In this document: piece after piece, positions 47,590 through 56,060 of the stretch | Numbering within the stretch: the stretch's first letter is position 1 | Layout: each line of letters starts with the position of its first letter | From: Sphingomonas sp. | GTDB taxonomy: Bacteria; Pseudomonadota; Alphaproteobacteria; Sphingomonadales; Sphingomonadaceae | DNA length: 64,000 bases | Reading direction: 5' to 3' | NCBI RefSeq assembly: GCF_029239295.1 | Contig: NZ_JAQZBC010000001.1 | Span: 62,001 to 126,000, forward strand | The notes under the pieces: generated by a model | What the model was told of the DNA's origin: nothing | The model's input: the letters and a program-made list of their open reading frames with translations, nothing else | Databases searched by the model: none | Program-made: the position numbers and the translations under genes

Positions 47590-48276
47590 ATGGGGCGTTT
47601 GGCGGTTTATCTCGATTCGATCCGCGCGCGTGATCCGGCGCCGCATTCGCGGCTGGAGATCCTGACCTATCCCGGGGTGTGGGCACTTGGCTGGCACCGC
47701 GTCGCACACCGCCTGTACCGGGCGCGACTGTTCTTCCTTGCGCGAGCCATCAACCATCTGTCGCGGTTCCTGACCGCGATCGATATTCATCCCGGCGCAA
47801 AGATTGGCCGCAACTTCTTCATCGATCACGGTTTTGTGGTGATCGGCGAGACGGCGGAGATTGGCGACGACGTTACCATCTACCAATGCGTCACGCTGGG
47901 CGGGACCAGCCCCGATAACGGCGTCGCGGGCAAGCGCCATCCGACCATCAGCGATGGAGCGATCATCGGATCGGGTGCGCAGGTGCTCGGCCCCATCATC
48001 GTCGGGCGCCGTGCGCGGGTGGGCGCGAATGCCGTCGTGACGCGCGACGTGCCCGAGGGCGCCGTAATGGTCGGCATTCCGGCGCGGCCGACGGTCGTCG
48101 ATGGTGGCCAGGCTCCGGAGCGCAAGTTCATGGCCTATGGCACCCCGTGTAGCGAGATGTTCGATCCGGCGACGCAGAAGGTTGAAATCCTTCGCTGCGA
48201 ACTGGAAGCAATGAAGAAGCGGCTGGATGCGCTGCTGGACGAACAGGGTGAGGGACGGGAGCGCAATCGCGCCTGA
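47590..48276 (+). CDS. cysE: Serine O-acetyltransferase
   Basis: 228 residues. Acetylates L-serine to O-acetylserine, committed step of cysteine synthesis. The left-handed beta-helix of hexapeptide repeats is plain from about 60 to 165 ([33 protein letters not shown] and [19 protein letters not shown]), with catalytic His in the DHGF segment. The C-terminal tail is longer than in E. coli and ends in a charged helix. ATG 47590, with AGGGG nine bases upstream, is preferred to the GTG just before it. It is translationally coupled to the DUF2794 gene by TGATG. Confidence 0.93.
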   Translation: MGRLAVYLDSIRARDPAPHSRLEILTYPGVWALGWHRVAHRLYRARLFFLARAINHLSRFLTAIDIHPGAKIGRNFFIDHGFVVIGETAEIGDDVTIYQCVTLGGTSPDNGVAGKRHPTISDGAIIGSGAQVLGPIIVGRRARVGANAVVTRDVPEGAVMVGIPARPTVVDGGQAPERKFMAYGTPCSEMFDPATQKVEILRCELEAMKKRLDALLDEQGEGRERNRA

Positions 48277-48617
48277 TGGGGGTCGTCACACCCTTTCCGC
48301 TGGCAGGAAAACCCAGTCAGATCGGCTTCGACCGGGCCGAGCTCAACCGCATTCTTGATCTATACGGGCGCATGGTGGCCGCTGGCCATTGGCGGGATTA
48401 TGCGATGAGCCTCGGCCGCGACGTCGCCGAATTTGCCGCGTTCCGCAGAACCGCTGAGCGGCCGGAGTTTCGCATCGAGAAGCGGCCGGCCCTGCGCAAC
48501 AAGCAGGGCATGTGGGCGCTCTATGGTGAGGCCGGACAGATCGTGAAGCGGGGCCATGAACTCGGCCCGGTACTGGCGCCGGTCGAGCGGCGCTTGATGA
48601 AGCTGGTCGACGGCTAA
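48276..48617 (+). CDS. DUF2794-containing protein
   Basis: 113 residues. An alphaproteobacterial protein of unknown role; the segment FDRAELNRILDLYGRMVAAGHWRDYAMSLG is typical of it, as is FRRTAERPEFRIEKRP. No signal peptide or membrane helix. Its ATG shares the A of the cysE stop codon (TGATG), so both are translated from one message. Function unknown. A perfect 15-bp hairpin follows its end. Confidence 0.88.
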   Translation: MGVVTPFPLAGKPSQIGFDRAELNRILDLYGRMVAAGHWRDYAMSLGRDVAEFAAFRRTAERPEFRIEKRPALRNKQGMWALYGEAGQIVKRGHELGPVLAPVERRLMKLVDG

Positions 48618-48670
48618 GCTGCCGCGCCCACCGTTGGGGCGCTTTCCATCTTTCTCGGTACAGATAGCGC

Positions 48671-48707
48671 ATCGGCGTGTGCGGCGGAACGTGCCGCACA
48701 CGCCGAT
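48671..48707. terminator. Perfect 15-bp hairpin between convergent genes
   Basis: ATCGGCGTGTGCGGC (48671-48685) pairs exactly with GCCGCACACGCCGAT (48693-48707) around a 7-base loop. It lies 54 bases after the DUF2794 stop and 10 bases from the end of the SDR gene on the other strand. It is the longest perfect stem in the window. Confidence 0.8.
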
Positions 48708-48716
48708 AGCAGAGGA

Positions 48717-49616
48717 TCAGCCGCCCTGCAGCTTCTTGCCGATCATCATCGACTGGCCGGCGCCCGAATCAGGTACGATCTCGCCGGTGCGATCGGTGAT
48801 TTCGTTCCAGTGCTTGGCGATGCCTTCGGGCGACAGTTCATCACCGCTCAGCGCGACGCCAGGCGTCAGCGTGACATAGGCAGCCTGGAAGACGCCGGCG
48901 CCGGCGCCGACGATCTGATTGGTCGGCGCGTCCTCACTGACGAGATAAAGCGCAGCCGGCACAACCTTGTCGGGCGAGAAGGCCTGGAACAGCTGCTCAG
49001 GGAAGAGATCTTCGGTCATCCGCGTTCCGGCCACCGGGGCCAGGGTATTGACCTTGATGTTGTTCTTCGCGCCTTCGAGATACAGCGACTTGGTGAAACC
49101 AGCGAGGCCGAGCTTTGCTGCGCCATAGTTCGTCTGGCCGAAGTTGCCATAAAGACCGGTGGACGAAGCGGTCATCAGGATGCGGCCATAATTCTGCTCG
49201 CGCATCGTGTCCCAGACAGCCTTGGTGGCGTTGGCCGAGCCCAGCAGGTGGACCTGAACCACAAAGGCGAAATCGGCAGGATCCATCTTCGTGAACGACT
49301 TGTCGCGCAGCACGCCGGCGTTGTTGATCAGGATATGGACACCGCCCCAAGTCTCCTTGGCCTTGGCGACCATCTCGACCATCTGCTCATATTCGGTAAC
49401 GCTGGCGCCGTTCGCCATCGCGTCACCGCCGGCAGCCTTGATTTCCTCGACCACCTTGTGCGCGGCGTCGGATGCGCCGGCGCCGGTGCGGTCGCCGCCG
49501 AGATCGTTGACCACCACCTTGGCGCCGCGGCGCGCAAGCTCAAGCGCATATTCACGACCCAGGCCGCCGCCGGCACCGGTGACGATTGCTACCTTGTCGT
49601 CGAAACGGATGGACAT
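48717..49616 (-). CDS. SDR-family dehydrogenase of the MFE-2/HSD17B4 type
   Basis: 299 residues. Short-chain dehydrogenase: TGAGGGLGREYALELA cofactor motif near residue 15, NNAGVLRD, catalytic Ser of SSTG and YxxxK in TNYGAAKLG near residue 165, and a C-terminal extension (about 240-299) that matches the (3R)-hydroxyacyl-CoA dehydrogenase domain of peroxisomal multifunctional enzyme 2. So it probably oxidises (3R)-hydroxyacyl-CoA or a steroid-like substrate. ATG 49614-49616 is chosen; the open frame extends 17 codons upstream. An inverted repeat covers its ribosome-binding region. Confidence 0.88.
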   Translation of the reverse strand: MSIRFDDKVAIVTGAGGGLGREYALELARRGAKVVVNDLGGDRTGAGASDAAHKVVEEIKAAGGDAMANGASVTEYEQMVEMVAKAKETWGGVHILINNAGVLRDKSFTKMDPADFAFVVQVHLLGSANATKAVWDTMREQNYGRILMTASSTGLYGNFGQTNYGAAKLGLAGFTKSLYLEGAKNNIKVNTLAPVAGTRMTEDLFPEQLFQAFSPDKVVPAALYLVSEDAPTNQIVGAGAGVFQAAYVTLTPGVALSGDELSPEGIAKHWNEITDRTGEIVPDSGAGQSMMIGKKLQGG

Positions 49617-49620
49617 GGAA

Positions 49621-49653
49621 AAGGCGCTCCCCTCACTTGGATAGAAGCGCCTT
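49621..49653 (-). promoter_or_regulatory. Inverted repeat across the SDR ribosome-binding region
   Basis: AAGGCGCT (49621-49628) and AGCGCCTT (49646-49653) are 8-base inverted arms with a 17-base loop. On the minus strand the purine-rich GAGGGGAGC that would bind the ribosome lies in the loop and the 3' arm, five to fifteen bases before the ATG. The hairpin could hold the site closed, or end the upstream transcript (TTTT follows on the minus strand). Confidence 0.4.
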
Positions 49654-49714
49654 CCCATACTCGACATTCAAACCGGTGCAACCGCCCGTCGGCTATGACC
49701 GGCCGGTCAAGCGA

Positions 49715-50056
49715 TTACTTGCCGCCGCGCTGCATGCAGTTGTTGTACTGACCCTTCTTGCACGGCGGGTAGCTCGGCAGCGGGGGGGGCGGGGGGAACG
49801 CCACCGACGGCGGCGGCGCGGGCTGGAACACGATCCTCGAGCCCGGCTCCGGCGTGCCCTTCAGCGGAGAGCCAGCAGGCTCATAACCACCGGGAGTTTC
49901 GATGATGCGCATGCCATTGGGATCAGTGCTGGTCTGCATCGTGCCAGCGGCGGGTGCGGACTGGGTCGTCGCGGCCTGGTCCGCCATTGCCGGCTGATCC
50001 TGCGCAATAGCGGGAGCGGCAATGAGTGCGGCGGCGGCGAGAAGGAAGGACTTCAT
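49715..50056 (-). CDS. Small secreted protein, Pro-rich, unknown function
   Basis: 113 residues. A Sec signal peptide MKSFLLAAAALIAAPAIAQ is followed by a low-complexity Ala/Gln/Thr stretch, MRIIETPGGYEPAGSPLKGTPEPG near the middle, a run of Pro (about 83-96) and a short C-terminal segment with two Cys (PPCKKGQYNNCMQRGGK) that may form a disulfide. The GAGATTTCCTC Shine-Dalgarno region precedes the ATG at 50054-50056. No family recognised; likely periplasmic. Confidence 0.6.
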   Translation of the reverse strand: MKSFLLAAAALIAAPAIAQDQPAMADQAATTQSAPAAGTMQTSTDPNGMRIIETPGGYEPAGSPLKGTPEPGSRIVFQPAPPPSVAFPPPPPLPSYPPCKKGQYNNCMQRGGK

Positions 50057-50212
50057 GAGGAAATCTCCTGTGAAAACGCTCAATTGCGTACAAACGCAGG
50101 CCATCCAACGCGCTGACTGGAAGATGTATCCTTTGTTTCGCTGGCGATTCGACACTGGAGAGACCAGGGAAAACCCTTAGGCTACATCCCTCAAGACCAT
50201 GCCGACGCCTTC

Positions 50213-50908
50213 CTAATGGCCGGCATCCAGCGCGTAACCGGCAGACCGCACCGTGCGGATTATGTCGGGCCGTCCACCTTCGTTGATCGCCTTGCGCAGA
50301 CGACGGATATGGACGTCCACGGTCCTGCTTTCGATGTCGCTATCATGGCCCCAGACGCTGTCGAGCAGACGTTCACGCGAAAAGACGTGGCCGGGATGTT
50401 CAAGGAAGTGCTTGAGCAGGCGAAATTCGGTTGGCCCCAAGGGGATTACTTCTCCGCTGCGGCGCACCTTGTGACCGACGGTATCCATCTCGAGATCGGC
50501 ATAGCTCAACGCCTCTCCGGCAAGGGCAGGCCGCACGCGGCGGAGCACCGCTGATACACGGGCCACCAGTTCCCGCGGGCTGAACGGCTTCGTCACATAA
50601 TCGTCCGCGCCGGTCTCGAGCCCTCGGATACGATCCTCTTCCTCGCCCCGGGCAGTGAGCATGATGATCGGCACGTTGGCCGTCTCGGCGCTGCGTCGCA
50701 GGCGGCGGCACACCTCGATGCCCGAGAGGCCCTCTACCATCCAGTCGAGCAGGACGATGTCGGGCACCTTCTCGCGGGCCAACAGCAGTGCTTCTTCCCC
50801 GTCGATCGTGTGGACGACGTCGAAATCCTCGCGTTTGAAATGCCAGACCAGCAATTCGGCGAGCGAGGCGTCGTCCTCGACCAAGAGCATGCGTGCGCGT
50901 GGCATCAT
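50213..50908 (-). CDS. phoB: Phosphate regulon response regulator
   Basis: 231 residues. OmpR/PhoB class: receiver domain with LVEDDA near residue 10, phosphorylated Asp in DIVLLDWMVEG near 54, and Thr/Lys in MLTARGEE and YVTKPFSPREL. C-terminal winged helix (about 135-228) with GPTEFRLLKHFLEHPG and SRTVDVHIRRLRKAIN. It activates pst and other Pho genes under phosphate limitation. The ATG overlaps the phoU stop (50905-50908). Last gene of the phoR-pstSCAB-phoU-phoB operon. Confidence 0.96.
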   Translation of the reverse strand: MMPRARMLLVEDDASLAELLVWHFKREDFDVVHTIDGEEALLLAREKVPDIVLLDWMVEGLSGIEVCRRLRRSAETANVPIIMLTARGEEEDRIRGLETGADDYVTKPFSPRELVARVSAVLRRVRPALAGEALSYADLEMDTVGHKVRRSGEVIPLGPTEFRLLKHFLEHPGHVFSRERLLDSVWGHDSDIESRTVDVHIRRLRKAINEGGRPDIIRTVRSAGYALDAGH

Positions 50909-51579
50909 TCCCCCTTTTCGCGATCCGCCATCTGGGTACCAGTGGCGGCAAAATACACCATTTCGGCAACGTTGGTCGCATGGTCGCCGACGCGTTCCAG
51001 GTTCTTGGCGACGAACAGCAGATGCGCGACCTCGCTGATGGTCTTCGGGTTTTCGACCATGTGCGTGACGAGGGTGCGGAAGATCGAGTCGTAGAAATCG
51101 TCGACCGCCTTGTCGCGCTCGCAGATCTCGACGGCGGCAGCCGCGTCGCGCGCTGCGAAGGCGTTGAGCACGTCGTGTACCATTTCCGCTGCCATTCGCG
51201 CCATCGCCTGGATGACGGAGATTGGCTCAATGCGATGCTCGCTCTCGATCATTGGGACGCGCTTGGCGATGTTCTTGGCGTAATCGCCGATCCGCTCGAC
51301 CACGGCAGCAATCTTCAGTGCGGCGACCACTTCCCGCAGGTCGTTGGCCATTGGAGCACGAAGCGCGATGATGCGAACCGCGAGCCGCTCGACCTCCGCC
51401 TCGATCGCATCGATCTGCTTGTCGTCGCGGCGGACGCGTTTTGCGAGTTCAAGGTCGCCGCGCTGAAGCGCACGCATTGCTCGGTCGATCGCCTGCTCGG
51501 CGAGGCCGCCCATCTGGCTGATGAGCCCGCGCAGCCGACCGATGTCCTCGTCGAACGCCTTTACCGTGTGATCTGCCAT
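50905..51579 (-). CDS. phoU: Phosphate transport regulator PhoU
   Basis: 224 residues, two PhoU helical repeats. Metal-binding E(D)xxxD-type segments occur in ALKIAAVVERIGDYAKNIAKR and LLFVAKNLERVGDHATNVAEM, and RDDKQIDAIEAEVERLAVRII in the first helix pair. It represses PhoR signalling when Pi is plentiful and links Pst to PhoR. ATG 51577-51579 starts 11 bases after pstB; the longer frame upstream is pstB coding sequence in another frame. Confidence 0.94.
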   Translation of the reverse strand: MADHTVKAFDEDIGRLRGLISQMGGLAEQAIDRAMRALQRGDLELAKRVRRDDKQIDAIEAEVERLAVRIIALRAPMANDLREVVAALKIAAVVERIGDYAKNIAKRVPMIESEHRIEPISVIQAMARMAAEMVHDVLNAFAARDAAAAVEICERDKAVDDFYDSIFRTLVTHMVENPKTISEVAHLLFVAKNLERVGDHATNVAEMVYFAATGTQMADREKGE

Positions 51580-51590
51580 AGCCTGGTTCC

Positions 51591-52349
51591 TCAGCCGTAT
51601 CGGCCGGTGATGTAATCGGTGGTGCGCTGTTCGCGCGGGTTGGTGAAGATGTTGTTGGTTTCGCCGTACTCCACCAGTTCGCCGAGGTGGAAGAAGGCCG
51701 TCTTCTGACTGACCCGGGCGGCCTGCTGCATGTTGTGAGTGACGATCACAATCGCATAGCGGCCGCGCAGGTCGTGGATCAGCTCCTCGATCCGGGCGGT
51801 GGCGATTGGATCGAGCGCGCTGCACGGCTCGTCCATCAGGATCACCTCGGGGTCGACCGCTATGGCGCGTGCGATGCACAAACGCTGCTGCTGACCACCG
51901 GACAGCGCGGTGCCGCTGTCGGTCAGGCGATCCTTCACCTCGTTCCACAAGCCCGTGCGGGTCAGCGACTGTTCCACGATCCGGTCGAGTTCCGCCTTGC
52001 CGCTGGCCAGGCCGTGGATGCGGGGGCCATAGGCGACATTCTCGTAGATCGATTTGGGGAACGGGTTCGGCTTCTGAAACACCATGCCGACACGCGCGCG
52101 CAGCTGCACGACGTCCATGTCCTTGGAATAAATGTTCTCACCGTCCAGGCAGATCTCGCCCTCGACGCGGGCGTTGGGCACCGTGTCGTTCATGCGGTTG
52201 AGCGTGCGCAGGAACGTGGACTTGCCGCAGCCCGATGGGCCGATGAAGGCAGTCACATCCTCCTGATCAATGTCGATCGATACGTGGCGTATTGCCTGTT
52301 TGTCGCCGTAGAAGACGTTGACGTCACGGGCCGTGATCTTGTGGGTCAC
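51591..52349 (-). CDS. pstB: Phosphate ABC transporter ATP-binding protein
   Basis: 252 residues. Walker [17 protein letters not shown] near residue 37, ABC signature [17 protein letters not shown] near 150 and Walker [15 protein letters not shown] near 170, then the H-loop VTHNM. Powers phosphate import by PstSCA. The GTG start overlaps the pstA stop as GTGA (52346-52349). Confidence 0.96.
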   Translation of the reverse strand: MTHKITARDVNVFYGDKQAIRHVSIDIDQEDVTAFIGPSGCGKSTFLRTLNRMNDTVPNARVEGEICLDGENIYSKDMDVVQLRARVGMVFQKPNPFPKSIYENVAYGPRIHGLASGKAELDRIVEQSLTRTGLWNEVKDRLTDSGTALSGGQQQRLCIARAIAVDPEVILMDEPCSALDPIATARIEELIHDLRGRYAIVIVTHNMQQAARVSQKTAFFHLGELVEYGETNNIFTNPREQRTTDYITGRYG

Positions 52350-53596
52350 CAGCGGGTCTCGAAGCGGTTGCGAAGATAGATGGCCAGACCGTTCATTGAG
52401 AGCAGCACGACCAGAAGGACGATGATAGCGGCAGATGTCTTCTCCACGAAGCCGCGTGCCACTTCGTCCGACCAGAGGAAGATCTGAACGGGCAGCACGG
52501 TGGCAGGATCGGTGAGCCCTTCGGGCGGGGCAGCGATAAACGCCCGCATGCCGATCATCAGCAAGGGCGCGGTTTCGCCCAGCGCGCGTGCCATGCCGAT
52601 GATCGTGCCAGTGAGAATACCGGGCAGCGCCAGAGGGAGAACGTGGTGGAAGACGACCTGTACCGGGCTGGCACCGATGCCGAGGGCGGCATCGCGGATC
52701 GAGGGTGGCACACCTTTGATCGCATTGCGTCCGGCAATGACAATTACTGGCATGGTCATCAGCGCCAGCGTCAGCCCGCCCACAATCGGTGCCGATCGCG
52801 GCAGACCCAGGGTGCCGAGGAAGACGGCGAGGCCCAGCAGTCCGAAGATGATCGACGGAACCGCTGCGAGGTTGTTGATCGAAACCTCGATCAGGTCGGT
52901 CCAGCGATTCTTGGGTGCATATTCCTCGAGGTATAGGGCCGAGAGGACGCCGATGGGGAAGGCGAGCGCCAATGTGACCAGCATGGTCAGCAACGATCCC
53001 TTGAGCGCCCCCCAAATGCCCACCCGTGTTGGATCGGTCGCATCTGCGCTGACGAAGAAGTCCCAGTTGATCCCGCGGGAGAGGTGATCGCCAAGCTCGG
53101 CGACGATCCGCCGCGTCGCAGGGGTACCATCGCCCTTGTACGCCATGTCGATGTCGCTCGCGACCGGTACCTCGAGCACGGCCCGGCCGCGCAGAAGCGA
53201 CGGATTCGCCTTCAGCGCATCACGAACGCGGAGCCAGGCACCGTCTGAGAGGAGGGCAGCGCCTCCCTCCCGCGGATAAGCGGCCGTTGCGGCAGCGTCG
53301 ACAACGCTTTCCAGCCCGGCCCCGGCGAGCGCAAGGTCCGCACGATTGCCGCGCAGCTGCGCCGGCTGGACGGCGAGATCCGCCGCAGCGAAGTCGATCG
53401 GCAGGGCCAGGCGGGTCTCGGTGAAACCGCCCAGCCCCTGCGCCATCATCGTCACGATCAGGAAGGCGAGGAAGCTCACCGACATGATGATGGCGCCTAA
53501 TCCGAGCGCGCGGAAACGCCGTTCAGAACGATAGCGCCGGGCAATCCGACGCCGCATCGCGTCGGTCCGCCAATCGGTGGGCGCGCGATCAGTCAT
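52346..53596 (-). CDS. pstA: Phosphate ABC transporter permease PstA with N-terminal extension
   Basis: 416 residues. Five to six helices in the ABC-permease core, with the EAA-like loop [31 protein letters not shown] near 310-340. Residues 1-180 form an extra region: a basic N-terminal stretch, one helix (about 34-56) and a periplasmic domain (DUF3333-like, common in alphaproteobacterial PstA). Overlaps pstC by 8 bases. Confidence 0.93.
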   Translation of the reverse strand: MTDRAPTDWRTDAMRRRIARRYRSERRFRALGLGAIIMSVSFLAFLIVTMMAQGLGGFTETRLALPIDFAAADLAVQPAQLRGNRADLALAGAGLESVVDAAATAAYPREGGAALLSDGAWLRVRDALKANPSLLRGRAVLEVPVASDIDMAYKGDGTPATRRIVAELGDHLSRGINWDFFVSADATDPTRVGIWGALKGSLLTMLVTLALAFPIGVLSALYLEEYAPKNRWTDLIEVSINNLAAVPSIIFGLLGLAVFLGTLGLPRSAPIVGGLTLALMTMPVIVIAGRNAIKGVPPSIRDAALGIGASPVQVVFHHVLPLALPGILTGTIIGMARALGETAPLLMIGMRAFIAAPPEGLTDPATVLPVQIFLWSDEVARGFVEKTSAAIIVLLVVLLSMNGLAIYLRNRFETRW

Positions 53597-54965
53597 AAGC
53601 CTCGCGGTACCTCCTCACGATGATGAGGGCGAAGATGTTGAGCAGGAGCGTGACGACGAACAGCGTCAGGCCAAGCGCGAACGCTGCGAGTGTCTTGGCG
53701 CTGTCGAACTCCGCCTCGCCGGTCAGAAGGTCGACGATCTGCTTGGTGACGGTCGTCGTGCTGGCAAAGGGATTGAGCGTGAGTTGCGCCACACCCGACG
53801 CCGCCATCACGACAATCATGGTCTCCCCAATGGCGCGGCTGACGGCGAGGAGGACTCCGCCGACAATGCCGGGCAGGGCCGCAGGCACCAGCACGCGGCT
53901 GATCGTCTCCGACGGGGTGGCACCCAGCGCCAGGCTGCCGTCGCGCATCGAGCCGGGAACTGCTGCCAGCGAATCGTCTGCCATGGAGGAGACGAAGGGG
54001 ATGATCATGACGCCCATGACGAGCCCCGCAGCTAGCGCGCTTTCGCTGCTGGCCCAGGTAATGCCGAGGGACACCGCCAGATCGCGCACCGCTGGGGCAA
54101 CCGTCAGCGCGGCGAAATAACCGTAAACAACCGTCGGCACGCCGGCGAGCACTTCGAGCACGGGCTTCATCCAGCGCCGGGTCGCGGGGCGCGCATATTG
54201 GGTGAGGTAGATGGCGCTCATCAACCCGAACGGGATCGCGACCATCATCGCGATCACGGCGCCGATGAAGAAGGTTCCCCAGAACAGCGGCACGGCGCCC
54301 AGGCTTGCCCCTGGATCGCGAGGATCGATGACTTGCGGCGACCAGTGCGTACCGAAAAGGAAGTCGGTGATGGGCACGATCGAGAAGAAGCGCGCACTTT
54401 CGAACAGGAGGCTGCCGACGATGCCGACCGTGGTCAGGATCGCGATCAGCGACGCCCCGAGCAGCAGCACCATCACAATGCGCTCCACCTGCGTGCGAGC
54501 GGAAAACCCCGGGCGCACGTGTGCAAAGGCAAAGGCGAAACCGGAGAAGGCGAGTGCTGCCGCCAGTGCGGTTCCGATCCAATTATAGCGGCTCTGCGCG
54601 CTGGCGTATGCCGGGGCGAGCACCTCTGCGAGGTCATGGAAGGCGCCAAAAGCGTCGCCGCGTGACAGATTGCGCGCTTCCGACAGGATCGCTGCGCGTT
54701 CGAACCCAGCGGGGGGGAGTGCGGCGGCGGCGGGCGTCGTCAGGACCGCATCAGTCACCAGTGCGGGAGAGACGAACCACCAGACGCCCAAGAACATCAA
54801 TGGAGGCAGGAGCGTCCAGAGTGCGACATACGCGCCATAGTGGCTTGGCAGCGAACTGAACCGCAGGGTGTTGCCCTTGCGGAACGCTGCGGCGCGGGCA
54901 CGCGCGAAGAACCAGGCCATCAGGCCGAGCGCGACGATGACGAAGAGCAACGCGCCGGCGCTCAT
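53589..54965 (-). CDS. pstC: Phosphate ABC transporter permease PstC with N-terminal extension
   Basis: 458 residues, longer than the roughly 320 of E. coli PstC. The core carries the EAA-like segment MRDGSLALGATPSETISRVLVPAALPGIVGG near 350-375 and helices flanking it. The N-terminal 130-150 residues hold extra helices and a soluble segment with many Ala. Overlaps pstS by 4 bases as ATGA. Confidence 0.93.
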   Translation of the reverse strand: MSAGALLFVIVALGLMAWFFARARAAAFRKGNTLRFSSLPSHYGAYVALWTLLPPLMFLGVWWFVSPALVTDAVLTTPAAAALPPAGFERAAILSEARNLSRGDAFGAFHDLAEVLAPAYASAQSRYNWIGTALAAALAFSGFAFAFAHVRPGFSARTQVERIVMVLLLGASLIAILTTVGIVGSLLFESARFFSIVPITDFLFGTHWSPQVIDPRDPGASLGAVPLFWGTFFIGAVIAMMVAIPFGLMSAIYLTQYARPATRRWMKPVLEVLAGVPTVVYGYFAALTVAPAVRDLAVSLGITWASSESALAAGLVMGVMIIPFVSSMADDSLAAVPGSMRDGSLALGATPSETISRVLVPAALPGIVGGVLLAVSRAIGETMIVVMAASGVAQLTLNPFASTTTVTKQIVDLLTGEAEFDSAKTLAAFALGLTLFVVTLLLNIFALIIVRRYREAYD

Positions 54966-56005
54966 TTCAGTGCGTCCAACGAAAGCGGGGTCTCGGTCTG
55001 CACGATCTCTGAGGAGCGCTGCTGCACAGTGGCTGGCGCGGCTATCAGCCCGCGCCGGGTGAGGGGCCCCTCAGCGCCCCACAGGCGTGTATACTGGCGC
55101 ACGAACGCGCGCAGGCCGGGGACAGCGTCCATGTGCTGCTTCTTCACGTAGATATATAGTGGTCGGGCACCGGGGTAGCGGCCATCGACGATCGTCGAGG
55201 TGGTGGGCACGACCCCGCCGATCGGAACGCCGACGACCGAGCCGCCATTCTCTTCCAGGTAGGAATAGCCAAACACGCCGATCGCGTTGGGATTGGCGGT
55301 GAGCTTCTGAACGATCAGATTATCGTTCTCGCCTGCGTCAATATAGGCCCCGTCTTCGCGCACACGTTGGCAGCGTGCCTTGAAGGCATCCTCATCGGTT
55401 TCTTTCAGCCGGGCTGCCTCGGGATCGCTGTCGAGACAGCCGTGCGCCATGATTAGCTCTGCGAGCGCATCGCGCGTGCCGCTGGTAGAAGGCGGGCCGT
55501 AAATCTGGATCGGAATGGCCGGAAGGGCGGGGTTAACGTCACGCCAGGTGCGCCGCTTGTTGGGTTTTCCGTTTGGCGTGGCCGCAAGCGCCAAATACAG
55601 GTCGGCGGGCGTCAGCGACATCTTTGGCCCATTCTTCGCCTCGGCGAAGGCGACGCCGTCGATGCCGATCTGCACCTCCAGCACCTCGTTCGCGCCGTGG
55701 CGAATACAATCCTCGAACTCGCTTTGCTTCATGCGGCGGGAGGCGTTCACGATATCCGGATAGGCGGCGCCAATCCCGGCACAGAAAAGTCGCATCCCGG
55801 CGCCCGTTCCGGTGGATTCGATCACCGGCGGCCGGGCGTCGGGATTGTTCGCGAGATACTGTTCGGCGGCGATGGTGGTGAAGGGGTAGACGGTCGACGA
55901 TCCGACGGCTTTGATCTGCGCACGGGCGCCAGCGCCACCGCTCGCCTGGTCATGGCAAGCGGTGGTGAGCGCGAGGAGCGCGACGATCACAGCGGCGCGA
56001 ATCAT
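54962..56005 (-). CDS. pstS: Phosphate-binding lipoprotein PstS
   Basis: 347 residues. Signal peptide with lipobox ALTTAC at about residue 17, so it should be lipid-anchored rather than free in the periplasm. Mature part: KAVGSSTVYPF (phosphate-binding SST motif near 33), ESTGTGAGMRLFCAG with the second phosphate site, and PPSTSGTRDALAEL near 180, which supplies the remaining contacts. It is 55 bases after phoR in the same operon and the first transport gene in it. Confidence 0.93.
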   Translation of the reverse strand: MIRAAVIVALLALTTACHDQASGGAGARAQIKAVGSSTVYPFTTIAAEQYLANNPDARPPVIESTGTGAGMRLFCAGIGAAYPDIVNASRRMKQSEFEDCIRHGANEVLEVQIGIDGVAFAEAKNGPKMSLTPADLYLALAATPNGKPNKRRTWRDVNPALPAIPIQIYGPPSTSGTRDALAELIMAHGCLDSDPEAARLKETDEDAFKARCQRVREDGAYIDAGENDNLIVQKLTANPNAIGVFGYSYLEENGGSVVGVPIGGVVPTTSTIVDGRYPGARPLYIYVKKQHMDAVPGLRAFVRQYTRLWGAEGPLTRRGLIAAPATVQQRSSEIVQTETPLSLDALK

Positions 56006-56060
56006 TCAACATCCCGAAAGCGCCGCACCACGCGGCGATCGCGCCTGTGTGACACCACCA

